From positions 2,418,001-2,482,000 of the forward strand of contig NZ_JAEDAO010000001.1 of the NCBI RefSeq assembly GCF_016641735.1: DNA of 64,000 bases. The letters are read 5' to 3'. The notes beneath the pieces were generated by a model, which was not told where the DNA came from, did not search any database, and saw nothing but the letters and a program-made list of their open reading frames with translations. The position numbers were made by a program, and so were the translations under genes. Below are positions 46,276-56,474 of the stretch, piece after piece. The DNA is from Ramlibacter algicola. GTDB taxonomy: Bacteria; Pseudomonadota; Gammaproteobacteria; Burkholderiales; Burkholderiaceae_C. The stretch's first letter is position 1. Each line of letters starts with the position of its first letter.

Positions 46276-47549
46276 AAGTCCTCGTGATCGGCGGCGGCGG
46301 CCGCGAACATGCGCTGGCCTGGAAGCTCGCGCAGTCGCCCAAGGTGCAGGCCGTGTACGTCGCCCCCGGCAATGGCGGCACGGCGCAGGATCCGCGGCTC
46401 GAGAACCTGCCGCTGACGGCCACCGTCGCCCTGCGGCAGTGGGCGCAGGCCGAGAAGATCGCCCTGACCGTGGTCGGACCCGAAGCGCCGCTGGCTGCGG
46501 GTGTCGTCGACGAGTTCCGCGCGCACGGGCTGCGCATCTTCGGCCCCACGCGCGCCGCCGCGCAGCTGGAAAGCTCCAAGGCGTTCTCCAAGGACTTCAT
46601 GGCGCGCCACGGCATTCCCACCGCGCGTTACGAGACCTTCTCCGATGCCGCCAAGGCGCATGCGTACGTCGACCAGCACGGCGCGCCGATCGTGGTGAAG
46701 GCCGACGGCCTTGCAGCGGGCAAGGGCGTGGTCGTCGCGACCACCGTGGCCGAGGCGCACGAGGCCATCGACTTCATGCTGGTGGACAACAAGCTCGGCG
46801 TCACCCACAACGAAGGCGGCGCGCGGGTCGTGATCGAGGAATTCCTCGACGGCGAGGAAGCCAGCTTCATCGTGCTGTGCGACGGCAGGAACGTCGTCGC
46901 GCTGGCCACCAGCCAGGACCACAAGCGCCTGGGCGATGGCGACCAGGGCCCGAACACCGGCGGCATGGGCGCGTACTCGCCCGCACCCGTCGTCACGCCC
47001 GCAGTGCATGCGCGCGCGATGCGCGAGATCATCCTGCCCACGGTGCGCGGCATGGAAAAGGACGGCATCCCGTACACGGGCTTCCTGTACGCCGGCCTGA
47101 TGATCGACCGGAAGGGCCAGGTCAAGACGCTGGAATTCAACTGCCGCATGGGCGACCCGGAGACGCAGCCGATCCTGCTGCGCCTGAAGTCCGACCTGTA
47201 CGACGTGATGCTGCACGCCACCGCGGGCACGCTGGACCAGGTCGAGCTGCAGTGGGACCGCCGCACCGCGTTGGGCGTCGTGATGGCCGCGCACGGCTAC
47301 CCGCTGGACCCGCGCAAGGGCGACGTGATCACCGGCATCCCGAAGGCCACCGACGACGTCGTCACCTTCCACGCGGGCACGACGCTGAAGGACGGCCAGC
47401 TGCTGGTGACCGGCGGCCGCGTGCTGTGCATCACCGCGCTCGCCGACACGGTCAAGGTCGCGCAGCAGCAGGCGTACGCCGCGGTCCAGCAGATCCGCTT
47501 CGACGGCGCGCAGTACCGCAGGGACATCGGCCACCGGGCCGCGCGCTGA
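46272..47549 (+). CDS. purD: Phosphoribosylamine-glycine ligase (GAR synthetase)
   Basis: PurD joins phosphoribosylamine and glycine with ATP, the second step of purine synthesis. The 425-residue protein starts at GTG 46272 with [20 protein letters not shown] and has [23 protein letters not shown] (ATP-grasp), [24 protein letters not shown] and [11 protein letters not shown]. It is translationally coupled to yebC. Confidence 0.97.
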   Translation: MKVLVIGGGGREHALAWKLAQSPKVQAVYVAPGNGGTAQDPRLENLPLTATVALRQWAQAEKIALTVVGPEAPLAAGVVDEFRAHGLRIFGPTRAAAQLESSKAFSKDFMARHGIPTARYETFSDAAKAHAYVDQHGAPIVVKADGLAAGKGVVVATTVAEAHEAIDFMLVDNKLGVTHNEGGARVVIEEFLDGEEASFIVLCDGRNVVALATSQDHKRLGDGDQGPNTGGMGAYSPAPVVTPAVHARAMREIILPTVRGMEKDGIPYTGFLYAGLMIDRKGQVKTLEFNCRMGDPETQPILLRLKSDLYDVMLHATAGTLDQVELQWDRRTALGVVMAAHGYPLDPRKGDVITGIPKATDDVVTFHAGTTLKDGQLLVTGGRVLCITALADTVKVAQQQAYAAVQQIRFDGAQYRRDIGHRAAR

Positions 47550-47553
47550 CGCG

Positions 47554-48219
47554 ATGGCGCCGGCGACCGCCCGACATCCGATCCAGTTCCAGGGCAGCCG
47601 CATCGCGGTCGCCTTGCTGCGCCTGGGCGGCTGGCGCGTGCGCTTCGACGGCGTTCCCGCGGCGCAGGGCGTCGTCATCGTCTACCCGCACACCAGCAAC
47701 TGGGACTTCGTGGTCGGCATCCTCGCCAAGTGGGCGATGGGCATCCCGGTGCGCTTCTGGGCCAAGGACACGCTGTTCCGTCCAGCGCTGTTCGGCGCCT
47801 GGCTGCGTGGTGTCGGCGGCGTGCCCGTCGTGCGCTCGTCGCCGCAGGGCCTGGTGGACGACACGGTGCGGCAGTTGCAGGAGCACGCCGCGGGCAACCG
47901 CCTGTTCTGGCTGGCCGTGACGCCCGAGGGCACGCGCAGCCTGCGCCCGGGCTGGAAGAGCGGCTTCTACCGCGTGGCGGTGCAGGCCGGCGTGCCGCTG
48001 GCGATGGCCAGCCTCGATTTCGGCCGCCGCGAAGTGCGGTTCACCGAGTTCCTCGAGCTCAGCGGCGACGAGGCGCGCGACATGGCCGCCATCGCCGCGC
48101 ACTTCGCCGACGTGCGCGGCTGCAAGCCGGAACTGGCGTCGCCGATTCGCCTGCTCGAGCCGCGCGCACCGTCCGCTACGATGGACGCGAGCGCCCCGTT
48201 GCGCGAAGACACCGCATGA
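47554..48219 (+). CDS. Lysophospholipid acyltransferase (PlsC-like)
   Basis: The 221-residue protein has the acyltransferase H-x4-D box in PHTSNWDF (about residues 46-53) and the second block VTPEGTRS (about 123-130). This places it among glycerolipid or lysophospholipid acyltransferases that use acyl-CoA or acyl-ACP at the inner membrane. It lies between purD (4-base gap) and hemF (four-base overlap), within a housekeeping operon. The precise acceptor is unknown. Confidence 0.87.
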   Translation: MAPATARHPIQFQGSRIAVALLRLGGWRVRFDGVPAAQGVVIVYPHTSNWDFVVGILAKWAMGIPVRFWAKDTLFRPALFGAWLRGVGGVPVVRSSPQGLVDDTVRQLQEHAAGNRLFWLAVTPEGTRSLRPGWKSGFYRVAVQAGVPLAMASLDFGRREVRFTEFLELSGDEARDMAAIAAHFADVRGCKPELASPIRLLEPRAPSATMDASAPLREDTA

Positions 48220-49133
48220 CGTCCGTCCAGAACCCCCTCGTGCGCGACTGGCTGCTGGCCCTGCAAGGCCGCATCACCGGCGCGTGCACCGCCATCGACG
48301 GCACGCCGTTCCTCACCGACGCGTGGAGCAAGCCGCCGGGCGAACCGCTGCAGGGCGACGGCATCACGATGATCCTGGAAGGCGGCCCGGTGCTGGAACG
48401 CGCCGGCGTCGGCTTCTCGCACGTGCGCGGGCCACGCCTGCCACCCTCGGCCACGCAGCACCGGCCGGAGCTGTCGGGCGCGCCGTTCGAGGCGATGGGC
48501 GTGTCGCTGGTGTTCCACCCACGCAATCCGTACGCGCCGACGGTGCACATGAACGTGCGCATGATCGCGGCCACGCCCGCCAGCGGCGCGCCGGCCTTCT
48601 GGTTCGGCGGCGGCATGGACCTCACGCCCAGCTACGGCTTCGACGAGGACGCGATCCACTTCCACGCGACCTGCAAGGGAGCGCTCGAGCCGTTCGGTGC
48701 CGACAAGTACCCGCGGTTCAAGAGCTGGTGCGACGAGTACTTCCACCTGAAGCACCGCGGCGAGCAGCGCGGCATCGGCGGCATCTTCTTCGACGACTTC
48801 TCGGAGCTGGGCTTCGACGGCGGCTTCGCGATGCTGCAATCGGTGGGCGACGCCTTCCTCGATGCGTACCTGCCGATCCTGCAGCGGCGCAAGGACATGC
48901 CCTACGGCGAGCGGGAGCGCTCGTTCCAGCTGTACCGCCGCGGCCGCTACGTGGAGTTCAACCTGGTGTGGGACCGCGGCACGCACTTCGGCCTGCAGTC
49001 GGGCGGCCGCACCGAATCGATCCTGCTGTCGATGCCGCCGCTGTGCAGCTGGTCGTACCGCAGCGCGCCCGAGGCGGGCTCGCCCGAGGCCGCCCTGTAC
49101 GAGCGCTACCTGCAGCCCAGGGATTGGGCATGA
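48216..49133 (+). CDS. hemF: Oxygen-dependent coproporphyrinogen III oxidase
   Basis: HemF converts coproporphyrinogen III to protoporphyrinogen IX using O2 in haem synthesis. The 305-residue protein has family-defining stretches [53 protein letters not shown] and [28 protein letters not shown]. It overlaps both neighbours by four bases (ATGA). Confidence 0.97.
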   Translation: MTSVQNPLVRDWLLALQGRITGACTAIDGTPFLTDAWSKPPGEPLQGDGITMILEGGPVLERAGVGFSHVRGPRLPPSATQHRPELSGAPFEAMGVSLVFHPRNPYAPTVHMNVRMIAATPASGAPAFWFGGGMDLTPSYGFDEDAIHFHATCKGALEPFGADKYPRFKSWCDEYFHLKHRGEQRGIGGIFFDDFSELGFDGGFAMLQSVGDAFLDAYLPILQRRKDMPYGERERSFQLYRRGRYVEFNLVWDRGTHFGLQSGGRTESILLSMPPLCSWSYRSAPEAGSPEAALYERYLQPRDWA

Positions 49134-49735
49134 GCGGGGTGCGACGCATCGGCATCTTCGGCGGGTCCTTCGATCCGCCGCACCTGGCGCACGTGGCGCT
49201 CGCCCGCGCTGCCGTGGACCAGCTGGGTCTCGACGAGTTGCGCATCCTCCCCACCGGGCAGGCCTGGCACAAGTCGCGCGAGCTGACGGCGGCCGCCCAC
49301 CGCCTTGAAATGGCGCAGCTGGCCTTCGCAGGCATCCCGCACGCCGTCGTCGACGACCGCGAGTTGCGGCGCGCCGGTCCGACCTACACCATCGACACCT
49401 TGCGCGAGCTGCGTGCGGAATCGCCCGGTGCGCAACTGCTGCTGGTGATCGGCGCCGACCAGGCCGAAGCGCTGCACGGCTGGCGCGACAGCGCCGGCAT
49501 CGTCGGGCTCGCGACGCTCGCCGTCGCGGCGCGCGCGCGCCCCGATGCGGGCGCACCTCCCTTCGACGCCAGCCAGCTGCCGGCCGGCCGCTGGCTGCCC
49601 GTCGAGCTGCCCTCCATGCCGGTCAGCGCGACGCTCGTGCGCGCGCTCGCGGCGGCAGGACAGGACGTTGCCTCGCTGGTCCCGCCCGGCGTCGCAAGTT
49701 ATATTGCCCGGCACCACCTTTACCGACCGACCTGA
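49130..49735 (+). CDS. nadD: Nicotinate-nucleotide adenylyltransferase
   Basis: NadD adenylates nicotinate mononucleotide in NAD synthesis. The 201-residue protein starts at the ATG overlapping the hemF stop and shows [15 protein letters not shown] with the nucleotidyltransferase HxxH-type motif, the [19 protein letters not shown] segment, [15 protein letters not shown], and [10 protein letters not shown] near the C-terminus. Confidence 0.95.
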   Translation: MSGVRRIGIFGGSFDPPHLAHVALARAAVDQLGLDELRILPTGQAWHKSRELTAAAHRLEMAQLAFAGIPHAVVDDRELRRAGPTYTIDTLRELRAESPGAQLLLVIGADQAEALHGWRDSAGIVGLATLAVAARARPDAGAPPFDASQLPAGRWLPVELPSMPVSATLVRALAAAGQDVASLVPPGVASYIARHHLYRPT

Positions 49736-50337
49736 TGACCCAGCCTTCCAGCGCCAAGAAAGATACCCAGCGACTCCAGCGAGCCATCGTCGATGCCCTG
49801 GAGGACGTCAAAGCGCAGGACATCCAGGTCTTCGACACCGAGCACCTCTCGCCGCTGTTCGAGCGGGTGGTGGTCGCCTCGGGCACGTCGAACCGCCAGA
49901 CCAAGGCGCTGGCCTCCAGCGTGCGAGACAAGGTGCGCGAAGCCGGCTTCCCGAAGCCGCGCATCGAGGGCGAGGACAACGGCGAGTGGATCATCGTGGA
50001 CTGCGGCGCGGCGGTCGCGCACATCATGCAGCCCGCCATCCGCAACTACTACCACCTCGAAGAGATCTGGGGCGAGAAGCCGATCCGCCTGAAGTTCGGC
50101 GCGCCCACGCCCGCGAAGAAGGCTGCGCCCAAGCCCGATGGCGCCGCGGCGAAGAAGACGGCGGCCAAGAAGGCCCCGGCGAAGAAGGCGGCGGCGAAGG
50201 CGCCGGCCAAGGCACCTGCGAAGAAAGCTGCCGCGGGCACGGCGCCCGCCAAATCGACACCCGCCAAGTCGGCGCCGGCTAAGAAGGCCGTCGCCAAGAA
50301 GGCTCCCGCGAAGAAGTCGCCCAGCCGCAAGGCATGA
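49735..50337 (+). CDS. rsfS: Ribosome silencing factor RsfS with long lysine-rich tail
   Basis: RsfS binds ribosomal protein L14 and keeps 50S and 30S subunits apart under starvation. Residues 1 to about 122 are the normal domain ([64 protein letters not shown]). Residues about 123-200 are an added basic tail of Lys/Ala/Pro repeats ([10 protein letters not shown] type), like eukaryotic histone H1 tails, which could bind rRNA. Usual RsfS proteins are 105-140 residues long. The start overlaps the nadD stop by one base. Confidence 0.93.
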   Translation: MTQPSSAKKDTQRLQRAIVDALEDVKAQDIQVFDTEHLSPLFERVVVASGTSNRQTKALASSVRDKVREAGFPKPRIEGEDNGEWIIVDCGAAVAHIMQPAIRNYYHLEEIWGEKPIRLKFGAPTPAKKAAPKPDGAAAKKTAAKKAPAKKAAAKAPAKAPAKKAAAGTAPAKSTPAKSAPAKKAVAKKAPAKKSPSRKA

Positions 50338-50801
50338 AGCTGGTCGTCGTGGCCGTGGGCCAGCGCGTGCCCGACTGGGCCGCGACCGCCTGGGACGACT
50401 ACGCCAAGCGTTTCCCCCCGGAACTGCGCCTCGAGCTGAAGGTGGTCAAGACCGAGCCGCGCGCGTCGCGGACCGTGGACCAGTGCATGGCCGCCGAGCG
50501 CGAGCGCATCGAAGCGGCCATCCCGCGTCACGCCCGCGTCGTGGCGCTCGACGAGCGCGGCACGACCGTCAGCACCCAGCAGCTCGCGGCCAAGCTGCGC
50601 ACCTGGCAAGGCGAGGGCGGCGACGTCGCCTTGCTGATCGGCGGCCCCGACGGCCTCGATCCCGCGTTGCGTGCCGCCGCGCACGAACGCGTGCGCCTGT
50701 CCGACCTCACGCTGCCGCACGCGATGGTGCGCGTGCTGCTGGCCGAGCAGCTGTACCGCGCCTGGTCGATCAACGCCAACCACCCGTACCACCGTGAGTG
50801 A
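50334..50801 (+). CDS. rlmH: 23S rRNA pseudouridine-1915 N3-methyltransferase
   Basis: RlmH methylates pseudouridine 1915 in 23S rRNA on the assembled ribosome. The 155-residue SPOUT-fold protein matches the family in length, starts [15 protein letters not shown], and contains [20 protein letters not shown] and the C-terminal [18 protein letters not shown] with the conserved ending HPYHRE. It overlaps rsfS by four bases and maf by eight. Confidence 0.97.
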   Translation: MKLVVVAVGQRVPDWAATAWDDYAKRFPPELRLELKVVKTEPRASRTVDQCMAAERERIEAAIPRHARVVALDERGTTVSTQQLAAKLRTWQGEGGDVALLIGGPDGLDPALRAAAHERVRLSDLTLPHAMVRVLLAEQLYRAWSINANHPYHRE

Positions 50802-51399
50802 GTTCATCTACCTCGCGTCGCAGAGCCCGCGCCGCAGGCAGCTGCTGGAGCAACTGGGCATCCGCTACGAGCTGCTGCTGCCGGACGACGGCGAGGACAG
50901 CGAGGCACTGGAAGTGGTGCGGCCCGGGGAAGCGCCGGCGACGTACGTCCAGCGCGTCACCGGGTTGAAGCTCGACGCCGCCATCGCGCGCCTGGCGCGG
51001 CGCGGCCTGCCGCCCGCGCCCGTGCTGTGTTCCGACACGACCGTCGCGCGCGGCCGGACGATCTACGGCAAGCCCGAGGACGATCGCGACGCCGCCCGCA
51101 TGTTGCGGGACCTGGCCGGCGCGACGCACCGCGTGCTGACCGCCGTCGCGGTCCAGAAGGGCCGCACGCGGCGCGCGGCGCTCAGCGCCACCACCGTGAC
51201 GTTCGCGCCGATGTCGGCGCGCGACATCGCGGCGTACGTCGCCACCGGCGAGCCGCGCGGCAAGGCCGGCGCCTATGCCGTGCAGGGCCGGGCCGCCGCC
51301 TGGATCACGCGCATCAACGGCTCCTATCCCGGCGTCATGGGCCTGCCGCTGCACGAGACCGCGCAACTGCTGCGTGCGTTCGCCGTGGCGCCGACCTAA
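50794..51399 (+). CDS. maf: Maf-like nucleotide pyrophosphatase
   Basis: The 201-residue protein hydrolyses non-canonical or excess nucleoside triphosphates. It begins [20 protein letters not shown] and has [27 protein letters not shown] and [16 protein letters not shown]. The GTG at 50794, inside the end of rlmH, gives the canonical N-terminus. In the subgroup with specificity for dTTP/UTP or m7GTP the exact substrate cannot be told here. Its stop overlaps that of the convergent PAS gene by three bases. Confidence 0.93.
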   Translation: MSEFIYLASQSPRRRQLLEQLGIRYELLLPDDGEDSEALEVVRPGEAPATYVQRVTGLKLDAAIARLARRGLPPAPVLCSDTTVARGRTIYGKPEDDRDAARMLRDLAGATHRVLTAVAVQKGRTRRAALSATTVTFAPMSARDIAAYVATGEPRGKAGAYAVQGRAAAWITRINGSYPGVMGLPLHETAQLLRAFAVAPT

Positions 51400-52496
51400 C
51401 GGGACGCCGACCCGTCCCGCACGGTGGCTCGCAACTGGCGCACCGTCTCGCGTTCGGCGGCGAGCGCCGCCTCCAGTTCCGCCGTGCGACGCCGCACGTG
51501 CGCCTCGAGGCCTTCGTTGAGCCGCCGCAAGGCCAGCTGCGCGCGCTGCTCGGCCTCGATGAGCGCGGCGAGCCGCGCCCTCTCTTCGCCCAGCTGCCAG
51601 TTCGACAGCCGCAGCGCGGACTCGGCCCGGGTGCGCTCGGTCATGTCGGTGACCAGCACGAAGATGCCCTCGACCGCGCCTTCGACGTCCCGCACAGGCT
51701 GGTAGACGAAGTCCACGAAGCAATCCTCGATCGGCCCGTCCGGCGCGCGCTGCAAGCGAACCGCGGTGCCCGTGCCCACGTACGGTTCACCGGTCGAGAA
51801 GACGCTGTCGAGGATGTTCACGAAACCCTGGCTGGCGACCTCCGGCAGCGCTTCCACCACCGTCCGCCCCACGACATCGCGCTGCCCCACCAGGCGCAGG
51901 TAGGCGTCGTTGGCGAATTCGAACACGTGCTCCGGGCCGCGCAGCAGCGCGGCGCCCGCCGGCGCCTGGCGGAAGATCTCGCGCCAGCGGCCGATCTCGG
52001 CCTCGCGCCGGCGGCGGCCGTGGACGATCTCGGTGATCTCGTTGCCCTGGTTGAAGATGCCGCCGATGCTGTGGTCTGCGTTGCGGATGGCGGTGAGGCT
52101 GTAGTTCCACCAGGTCTCGGTCGGGCGGCCGCCGCGCACCATCGGCAGCATCTGGTCGTACAGCGCCTCGCCCTCGCCGGTGCGGAAGACGCGCTCGAAC
52201 TGCGGGCCGACCACGTGCCAGATGTCGCTCCACGCTTCGCGCGCGGGCATCCCGAGCATGGCCGGATGGCGTTCGGCAGGGATGACGGACCAGGCGTCGT
52301 TGTAGAGGACGTGGAAGTCCGGCCCCCAGTAGATCGCGGTCGGGAAGCTCGAATTCAGGCACAGGCTCATGGCCATGCGCAATGCTCCCGGCCAGTGCTG
52401 CGGCGGCCCCAGCGTGTGGCGGTCCCAGTCGAACGCGCGCAGGCGGGCGCCCATCTCGCCGCCGCCTTGCAGGAACTCGAGGGAATCGTTCGCCAT
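51396..52496 (-). CDS. Tandem PAS-domain protein without an output domain
   Basis: The 366-residue protein has an N-terminal PAS-like region (about 50-150, with FPTAIYWGPDFHVLYNDAWSVI, typical of hybrid kinases) and a second PAS/PAC (about 165-290, ending VTDMTERTRAESALRL). An Ala/Arg/Glu coiled coil (about 295-355) closes it. No HisKA, HATPase, GGDEF or receiver domain follows before the TAG at 51396. Usually this PAS pair leads into a histidine kinase. It may be a sensor adaptor, or the remnant of a longer kinase trimmed beside maf. It is cytoplasmic and stands alone. Confidence 0.8.
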   Translation of the reverse strand: MANDSLEFLQGGGEMGARLRAFDWDRHTLGPPQHWPGALRMAMSLCLNSSFPTAIYWGPDFHVLYNDAWSVIPAERHPAMLGMPAREAWSDIWHVVGPQFERVFRTGEGEALYDQMLPMVRGGRPTETWWNYSLTAIRNADHSIGGIFNQGNEITEIVHGRRRREAEIGRWREIFRQAPAGAALLRGPEHVFEFANDAYLRLVGQRDVVGRTVVEALPEVASQGFVNILDSVFSTGEPYVGTGTAVRLQRAPDGPIEDCFVDFVYQPVRDVEGAVEGIFVLVTDMTERTRAESALRLSNWQLGEERARLAALIEAEQRAQLALRRLNEGLEAHVRRRTAELEAALAAERETVRQLRATVRDGSASR

Positions 52497-52589
52497 TGCG
52501 GGACTGCGGGCGTGTGCGGCCAGTGGAAAAGCAGCCCTGACTGTACCGGCTCTCGGGTATCCTGTGCCCCGCCCGCGACTACGTTACGC

Positions 52590-54059
52590 ATGCAGCAGGA
52601 CATCCTGATCAACTGGTCCCCGCAGGAAACGCGCGTCGCCATCGTCGAGAGCGGCGCGGTGCAGGAACTGCACGTCGAACGCCACCTCGAGCGGGGCATC
52701 GTCGGCAACGTCTACCTCGGCAAGGTCGCGCGCGTGCTGCCGGGCATGCAGTCCGCGTTCATCGACATCGGCCTCGAACGCGCCGCGTTCCTGCACGTCG
52801 CGGACCTGCACGGCGCCGGCGAAGGCGGTCGGCACCAGCAGCAGCCCAAGCCGATCGAGAAGCAGGTCTTCGAGGGCCAGCCGCTGCTGGTGCAGGTGAT
52901 CAAGGACCCGATCGGCAGCAAGGGCGCGCGCCTGTCGACGCAGATCAGCATCGCCGGCCGCCTGCTGGTGTTCCTGCCGCAGGACGACCACGTCGGCGTC
53001 TCGCAGAAGATCCCCGGCGACCAGCGCGATGCGCTGCGGGCGCGCCTCACCGCGCTCGTGGGCACGCCCGAGACCGGCGGCGGAGGCGGCTTCATCCTGC
53101 GCACCAACGGCGAGGAGGCCAGCGACGCCGAGCTGGCCGAGGACATCGCCTACCTGCGCAAGACCTGGGCGCGCATCCGCGAGGCCGCGGCCAGCAAGCC
53201 GCCGGGGTCGCTGCTGCACCAGGACCTGGACCTGCTGCAGCGCGTGCTGCGCGACCTGGTGACCGAGGAGACGCAGACCATCCGCATCGACTCGCGCGAG
53301 CAGTTCGCGCGGCTGCAGGCGTTCGGGCGCGAGTTCATGCCGCAGGCCGCCGAGCGCCTGCAGCTGTACAAGGGCGAGCGGCCGATCTTCGACCTGTTCA
53401 ACGTCGACGAGGAGATCACGCGGGCCCTGGGCCGGCGCGTCGACCTGAAGTCCGGCGGCTACCTGATCGTCGACCAGACCGAGGCGCTGACCACGGTGGA
53501 CGTCAACACGGGCGGCTACGTCGGCGCGCGCAACTTCGACGACACGATCTTCAAGACCAACCTCGAGGCCGCGCACGCCATCGCTCGCCAGCTGCGGCTG
53601 CGCAACCTGGGCGGCATCATCATCGTCGACTTCATCGACATGCAGCGCGAGGACCACCGCGAGCAGGTGCTGGCCGAGTTCCGCAAGCAGCTCGCGCGCG
53701 ACCGCGTCAAGACGATGTCCGGCGGCTTCTCCCAACTGGGCCTGGTGGAGATGACGCGCAAGCGCACGCGCGAATCGCTGGCGCACATGCTGTGCGAGCC
53801 TTGCCCGCACTGCCAGGGCGCGGGCCAGGTGCGCACCTCGCGCACGGTCTGCTACGACGTGCTGCGCGAGATCCTGCGCGAGGCGCGGCAGTTCAATCCG
53901 CGCGAGTACCGCATCATCGCGTCGCCCAAGGTGGTGGAGCTGTTCCTCGACGAGGAAAGCCAGTTCCTCGCCGGCCTGTCCGACTTCATCGGCAAGCCGA
54001 TCTCGCTGCAGAGCGAGAGCGCGATGGGGCAGGAGCAGTACGACATCGTGCTGCTCTAG
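52590..54059 (+). CDS. rng: Ribonuclease G
   Basis: RNase G processes the 5' end of 16S rRNA and degrades some mRNAs. The 489-residue protein, the same length as in E. coli, begins ILINWSPQETRVAIVE and has the S1 domain (about 35-125), the catalytic DNase-I-like region with VDVNTGGYVG and IIIVDFIDM, and the zinc-link cysteines in CEPCPHCQGAG. The maf-rng order is standard in proteobacteria, here interrupted by the PAS gene. Confidence 0.96.
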   Translation: MQQDILINWSPQETRVAIVESGAVQELHVERHLERGIVGNVYLGKVARVLPGMQSAFIDIGLERAAFLHVADLHGAGEGGRHQQQPKPIEKQVFEGQPLLVQVIKDPIGSKGARLSTQISIAGRLLVFLPQDDHVGVSQKIPGDQRDALRARLTALVGTPETGGGGGFILRTNGEEASDAELAEDIAYLRKTWARIREAAASKPPGSLLHQDLDLLQRVLRDLVTEETQTIRIDSREQFARLQAFGREFMPQAAERLQLYKGERPIFDLFNVDEEITRALGRRVDLKSGGYLIVDQTEALTTVDVNTGGYVGARNFDDTIFKTNLEAAHAIARQLRLRNLGGIIIVDFIDMQREDHREQVLAEFRKQLARDRVKTMSGGFSQLGLVEMTRKRTRESLAHMLCEPCPHCQGAGQVRTSRTVCYDVLREILREARQFNPREYRIIASPKVVELFLDEESQFLAGLSDFIGKPISLQSESAMGQEQYDIVLL

Positions 54060-54181
54060 CGGGCAGATAGAATTGCCGCCGCGACGCACCCAGCCACCGC
54101 ATCCCGCGTGATCGGCCGGCTCGGGCGGTGTGCTGTCTGCCGCTCGTGCGCGCTGGTGGCGGCCGGCGTCCACTCCCTCGC

Positions 54182-55276
54182 ATGACCGCCGTCCTCTTCA
54201 CGGAATCCTCCCGCAACCTCGGTGGGCAGGAGCTCCAGATCCTGTCCCAGATGCAGCTGCTCCGGCAGCGCGGGATCGACGCCGTCCTGGCCTGCCGCCC
54301 CGATGGCGCCATCGCTGCCCGCGCGCATGAAGCGGGCCTGGAGACCGTCCCGGTGCCGCTTCGCAATGCGGCGGACCCCGTCAGCCTGGTCCGGCTCGCG
54401 CGGCTCCTGCGCAGCCTTCGGCCCGCAGCCGTCATGTGCCACAGTGGCCATGACGCCAACTGCGCTGCCCTGGCGCACCGCCTCGTTCCGGGTCGCCGCC
54501 GCCTCGTGCGCGTGCGAACCTACCTCGCGGGCCGGCCGCGCGCCGGGTCTTTCGCCGGCGCCGTGGCCAGCACGCTGGTGCCCAGCGATTTCCTCAAGCG
54601 GGACATCCTGCGTGCGGCGCCCGCCGTCGACGCCGAACGCGTGCAGGTGCTGTATCCCTACGTCGACTTCGATCGCGTGGCCGCCGACGCGTCGAAGCCG
54701 TTGCCGGAGGACCTGGCGCGATGGCTGCAATCGGCCAGCTCACCCTTGATCGTGCACGCCGCGATGCTGCGGCCGGAGAAGGGGCACCACGAATTCCTGC
54801 AGGTGCTGGCCGCCCTGCGCGACCGGTTGCCTTCGTTCCGCTACGTTGCAGCCGGGCAGGGTGACCTGCGCGCCGGATTGGTGGCCGAAGCCGAGCGCCT
54901 GGGCCTCGGCGGGCACGTGCATTTCGCCGGCCTGGTGACGCCCGTCGCGGCCCTGCTGGCCCGCGCCGACGTCGTCGTTCTGCCGTCGCTGGTCGAGCCG
55001 CTCGGCCTCGCCCAGGTCGAGGCGATGGGCCTGGGGCGGCCTGTCGTCGCCAGCGCCGTGGGCGGCATCCCCGAGACCATCGAGCAGGGGCGGACCGGAT
55101 TGCTCGTGGCGCCTGGTGATGTCACCGGCTGGGTCGATGCGCTCCTGGACACCCTGAGTGGGTCGGGCTCGGTGGCGCAGCGAGCGAATGCCGGCCGCGC
55201 GGCCGCGCGCCACCAGTTTTCGGGCGACCGCCACCTGGACGGGCTGCTGCGCGCCTTGGGCATCGCGAATGACTGA
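54182..55276 (+). CDS. Glycosyltransferase family 4 (GT-B) protein
   Basis: The 364-residue protein has a GT-B fold. The N-domain carries ESSRNLGGQELQ, typical of retaining family 4 enzymes. The C-domain carries HAAMLRPEKGHHEFLQ, VHFAGLVTPVAALLARADVVVLPSLVEPLGLAQVEAMGLGRPVVAS with the E-x7-E motif, and GGIPETIEQGRTGLLV. It probably adds a sugar to lipopolysaccharide core or a related glycan. It overlaps the ligase gene by eight bases. Confidence 0.9.
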   Translation: MTAVLFTESSRNLGGQELQILSQMQLLRQRGIDAVLACRPDGAIAARAHEAGLETVPVPLRNAADPVSLVRLARLLRSLRPAAVMCHSGHDANCAALAHRLVPGRRRLVRVRTYLAGRPRAGSFAGAVASTLVPSDFLKRDILRAAPAVDAERVQVLYPYVDFDRVAADASKPLPEDLARWLQSASSPLIVHAAMLRPEKGHHEFLQVLAALRDRLPSFRYVAAGQGDLRAGLVAEAERLGLGGHVHFAGLVTPVAALLARADVVVLPSLVEPLGLAQVEAMGLGRPVVASAVGGIPETIEQGRTGLLVAPGDVTGWVDALLDTLSGSGSVAQRANAGRAAARHQFSGDRHLDGLLRALGIAND

Positions 55277-56471
55277 TCGTCTCGATCGTCCGCTGGCCCA
55301 TCACGCCCTCGAGGCGGTGCTGTTCGTGCTCGGCGCCGCGGTCTGGTGGTCCCCGGCGCTCAGCAATATCGCGTTCGTCGCGGTCGTGGCCGTGGCGGCC
55401 GTCACAGGCCGGGCGCCGGATTGGCGTCGGGCGTTCTCGCATCCGGTCGCGGTGGCCGGCCTGGCCCTGTTGGCGTACATCGTCGTGCGTTCCGTGCCGC
55501 AGGGGGCAGCCGGCGTGCTGTACGGCGCGCGCGGCTACTTCGAGCTCGCCATGGTGCCGCTGCTGCTCGTCGCGCTCGCATCCGTCGCGTCCTGCCGCGC
55601 CCTGTGGGCGGGCCTGTGCGCCGGCTGCATCGGCTACGGCCTCGTGCACTGGGGCGGGCTGTTCAACGACGCGCTGGGCGTCTACCTGAGCGGCAAGCGG
55701 ATCTCGGCAGGCTTCAACATGGCGCTGTTCGCCTATGTCGCGTTCGACCTCGCCCGCCGCCAGGCCGACGGCCGCCGCGCGTATGCGCTCAGCGCCTTCG
55801 CCGCGGCCACCGTCCTGTTCGCCATCGGGTCCAGGACAGGCCACCTCGTGCTGCTCGCCTTGCTGCTGCTGACCGCCTACCAGGCGGCGCCGCGGCGGCA
55901 GCGGTTCATCGCGCTGCTGTGTGCGCTCGGCGCTTTCGTGCTGCTTGCCGCGCTGTCCAACCCGGTGCGCACGCGCCTGGCGGAGACGGTGGGCGCGTCG
56001 ACGGAGACCCGGAGGCCGGTCACATCCAGCTCCAGTTCCTCCGAGATCCGGCTCGCGATCATCCGGCACTCGCTCACGGTGGCTTCGGACCACTTCGCCA
56101 TCGGCACCGGATGGACCCGCTATGCCGAGGCGTTCGGCGAGGCGATCCGCGCCGGGGGAGACCAGGTCGACGTGTTCTCGCTGGGCAACCCGCACAACGA
56201 ATACCTGCTGCAGCTGGGTGCCGGCGGCATCCCGGCGCTGGTCCTCTTCCTGGCCTGGCTGGCCGCCCCGGCAGTGGGCCGCCGGGCAGGCCGCTGGGCC
56301 TGGAACGACCCGCGGCTGCGCGCAGGGGCGCTCGCGTTCGCGATCGGCTGCCTCTTCAACTCGCTGCTGCTGGATTTCCTCGAGGCGCACTTCTACGTCA
56401 CGGTGCTCGCGTGGATGCTGGCGGACGGGTTCCGGCGCGACGCCGCGACCGCGGAAGTGCCCGCAGGCTGA
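55269..56471 (+). CDS. O-antigen ligase / polymerase-like membrane protein
   Basis: The 400-residue protein has about 10-12 membrane segments and a Wzy_C (WaaL-type) domain. The periplasmic loop runs from about residue 235 to 320 and contains IGTGWTRYAEAF and NPHNEYLLQLGAGGIPALVL; the HNEYL motif is characteristic of O-antigen ligases. It would join undecaprenyl-linked glycan to lipid A-core or act as a polymerase. The overlap with a glycosyltransferase gene supports a role in lipopolysaccharide assembly. Confidence 0.87.
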   Translation: MTDRLDRPLAHHALEAVLFVLGAAVWWSPALSNIAFVAVVAVAAVTGRAPDWRRAFSHPVAVAGLALLAYIVVRSVPQGAAGVLYGARGYFELAMVPLLLVALASVASCRALWAGLCAGCIGYGLVHWGGLFNDALGVYLSGKRISAGFNMALFAYVAFDLARRQADGRRAYALSAFAAATVLFAIGSRTGHLVLLALLLLTAYQAAPRRQRFIALLCALGAFVLLAALSNPVRTRLAETVGASTETRRPVTSSSSSSEIRLAIIRHSLTVASDHFAIGTGWTRYAEAFGEAIRAGGDQVDVFSLGNPHNEYLLQLGAGGIPALVLFLAWLAAPAVGRRAGRWAWNDPRLRAGALAFAIGCLFNSLLLDFLEAHFYVTVLAWMLADGFRRDAATAEVPAG

Positions 56472-56474
56472 GGT

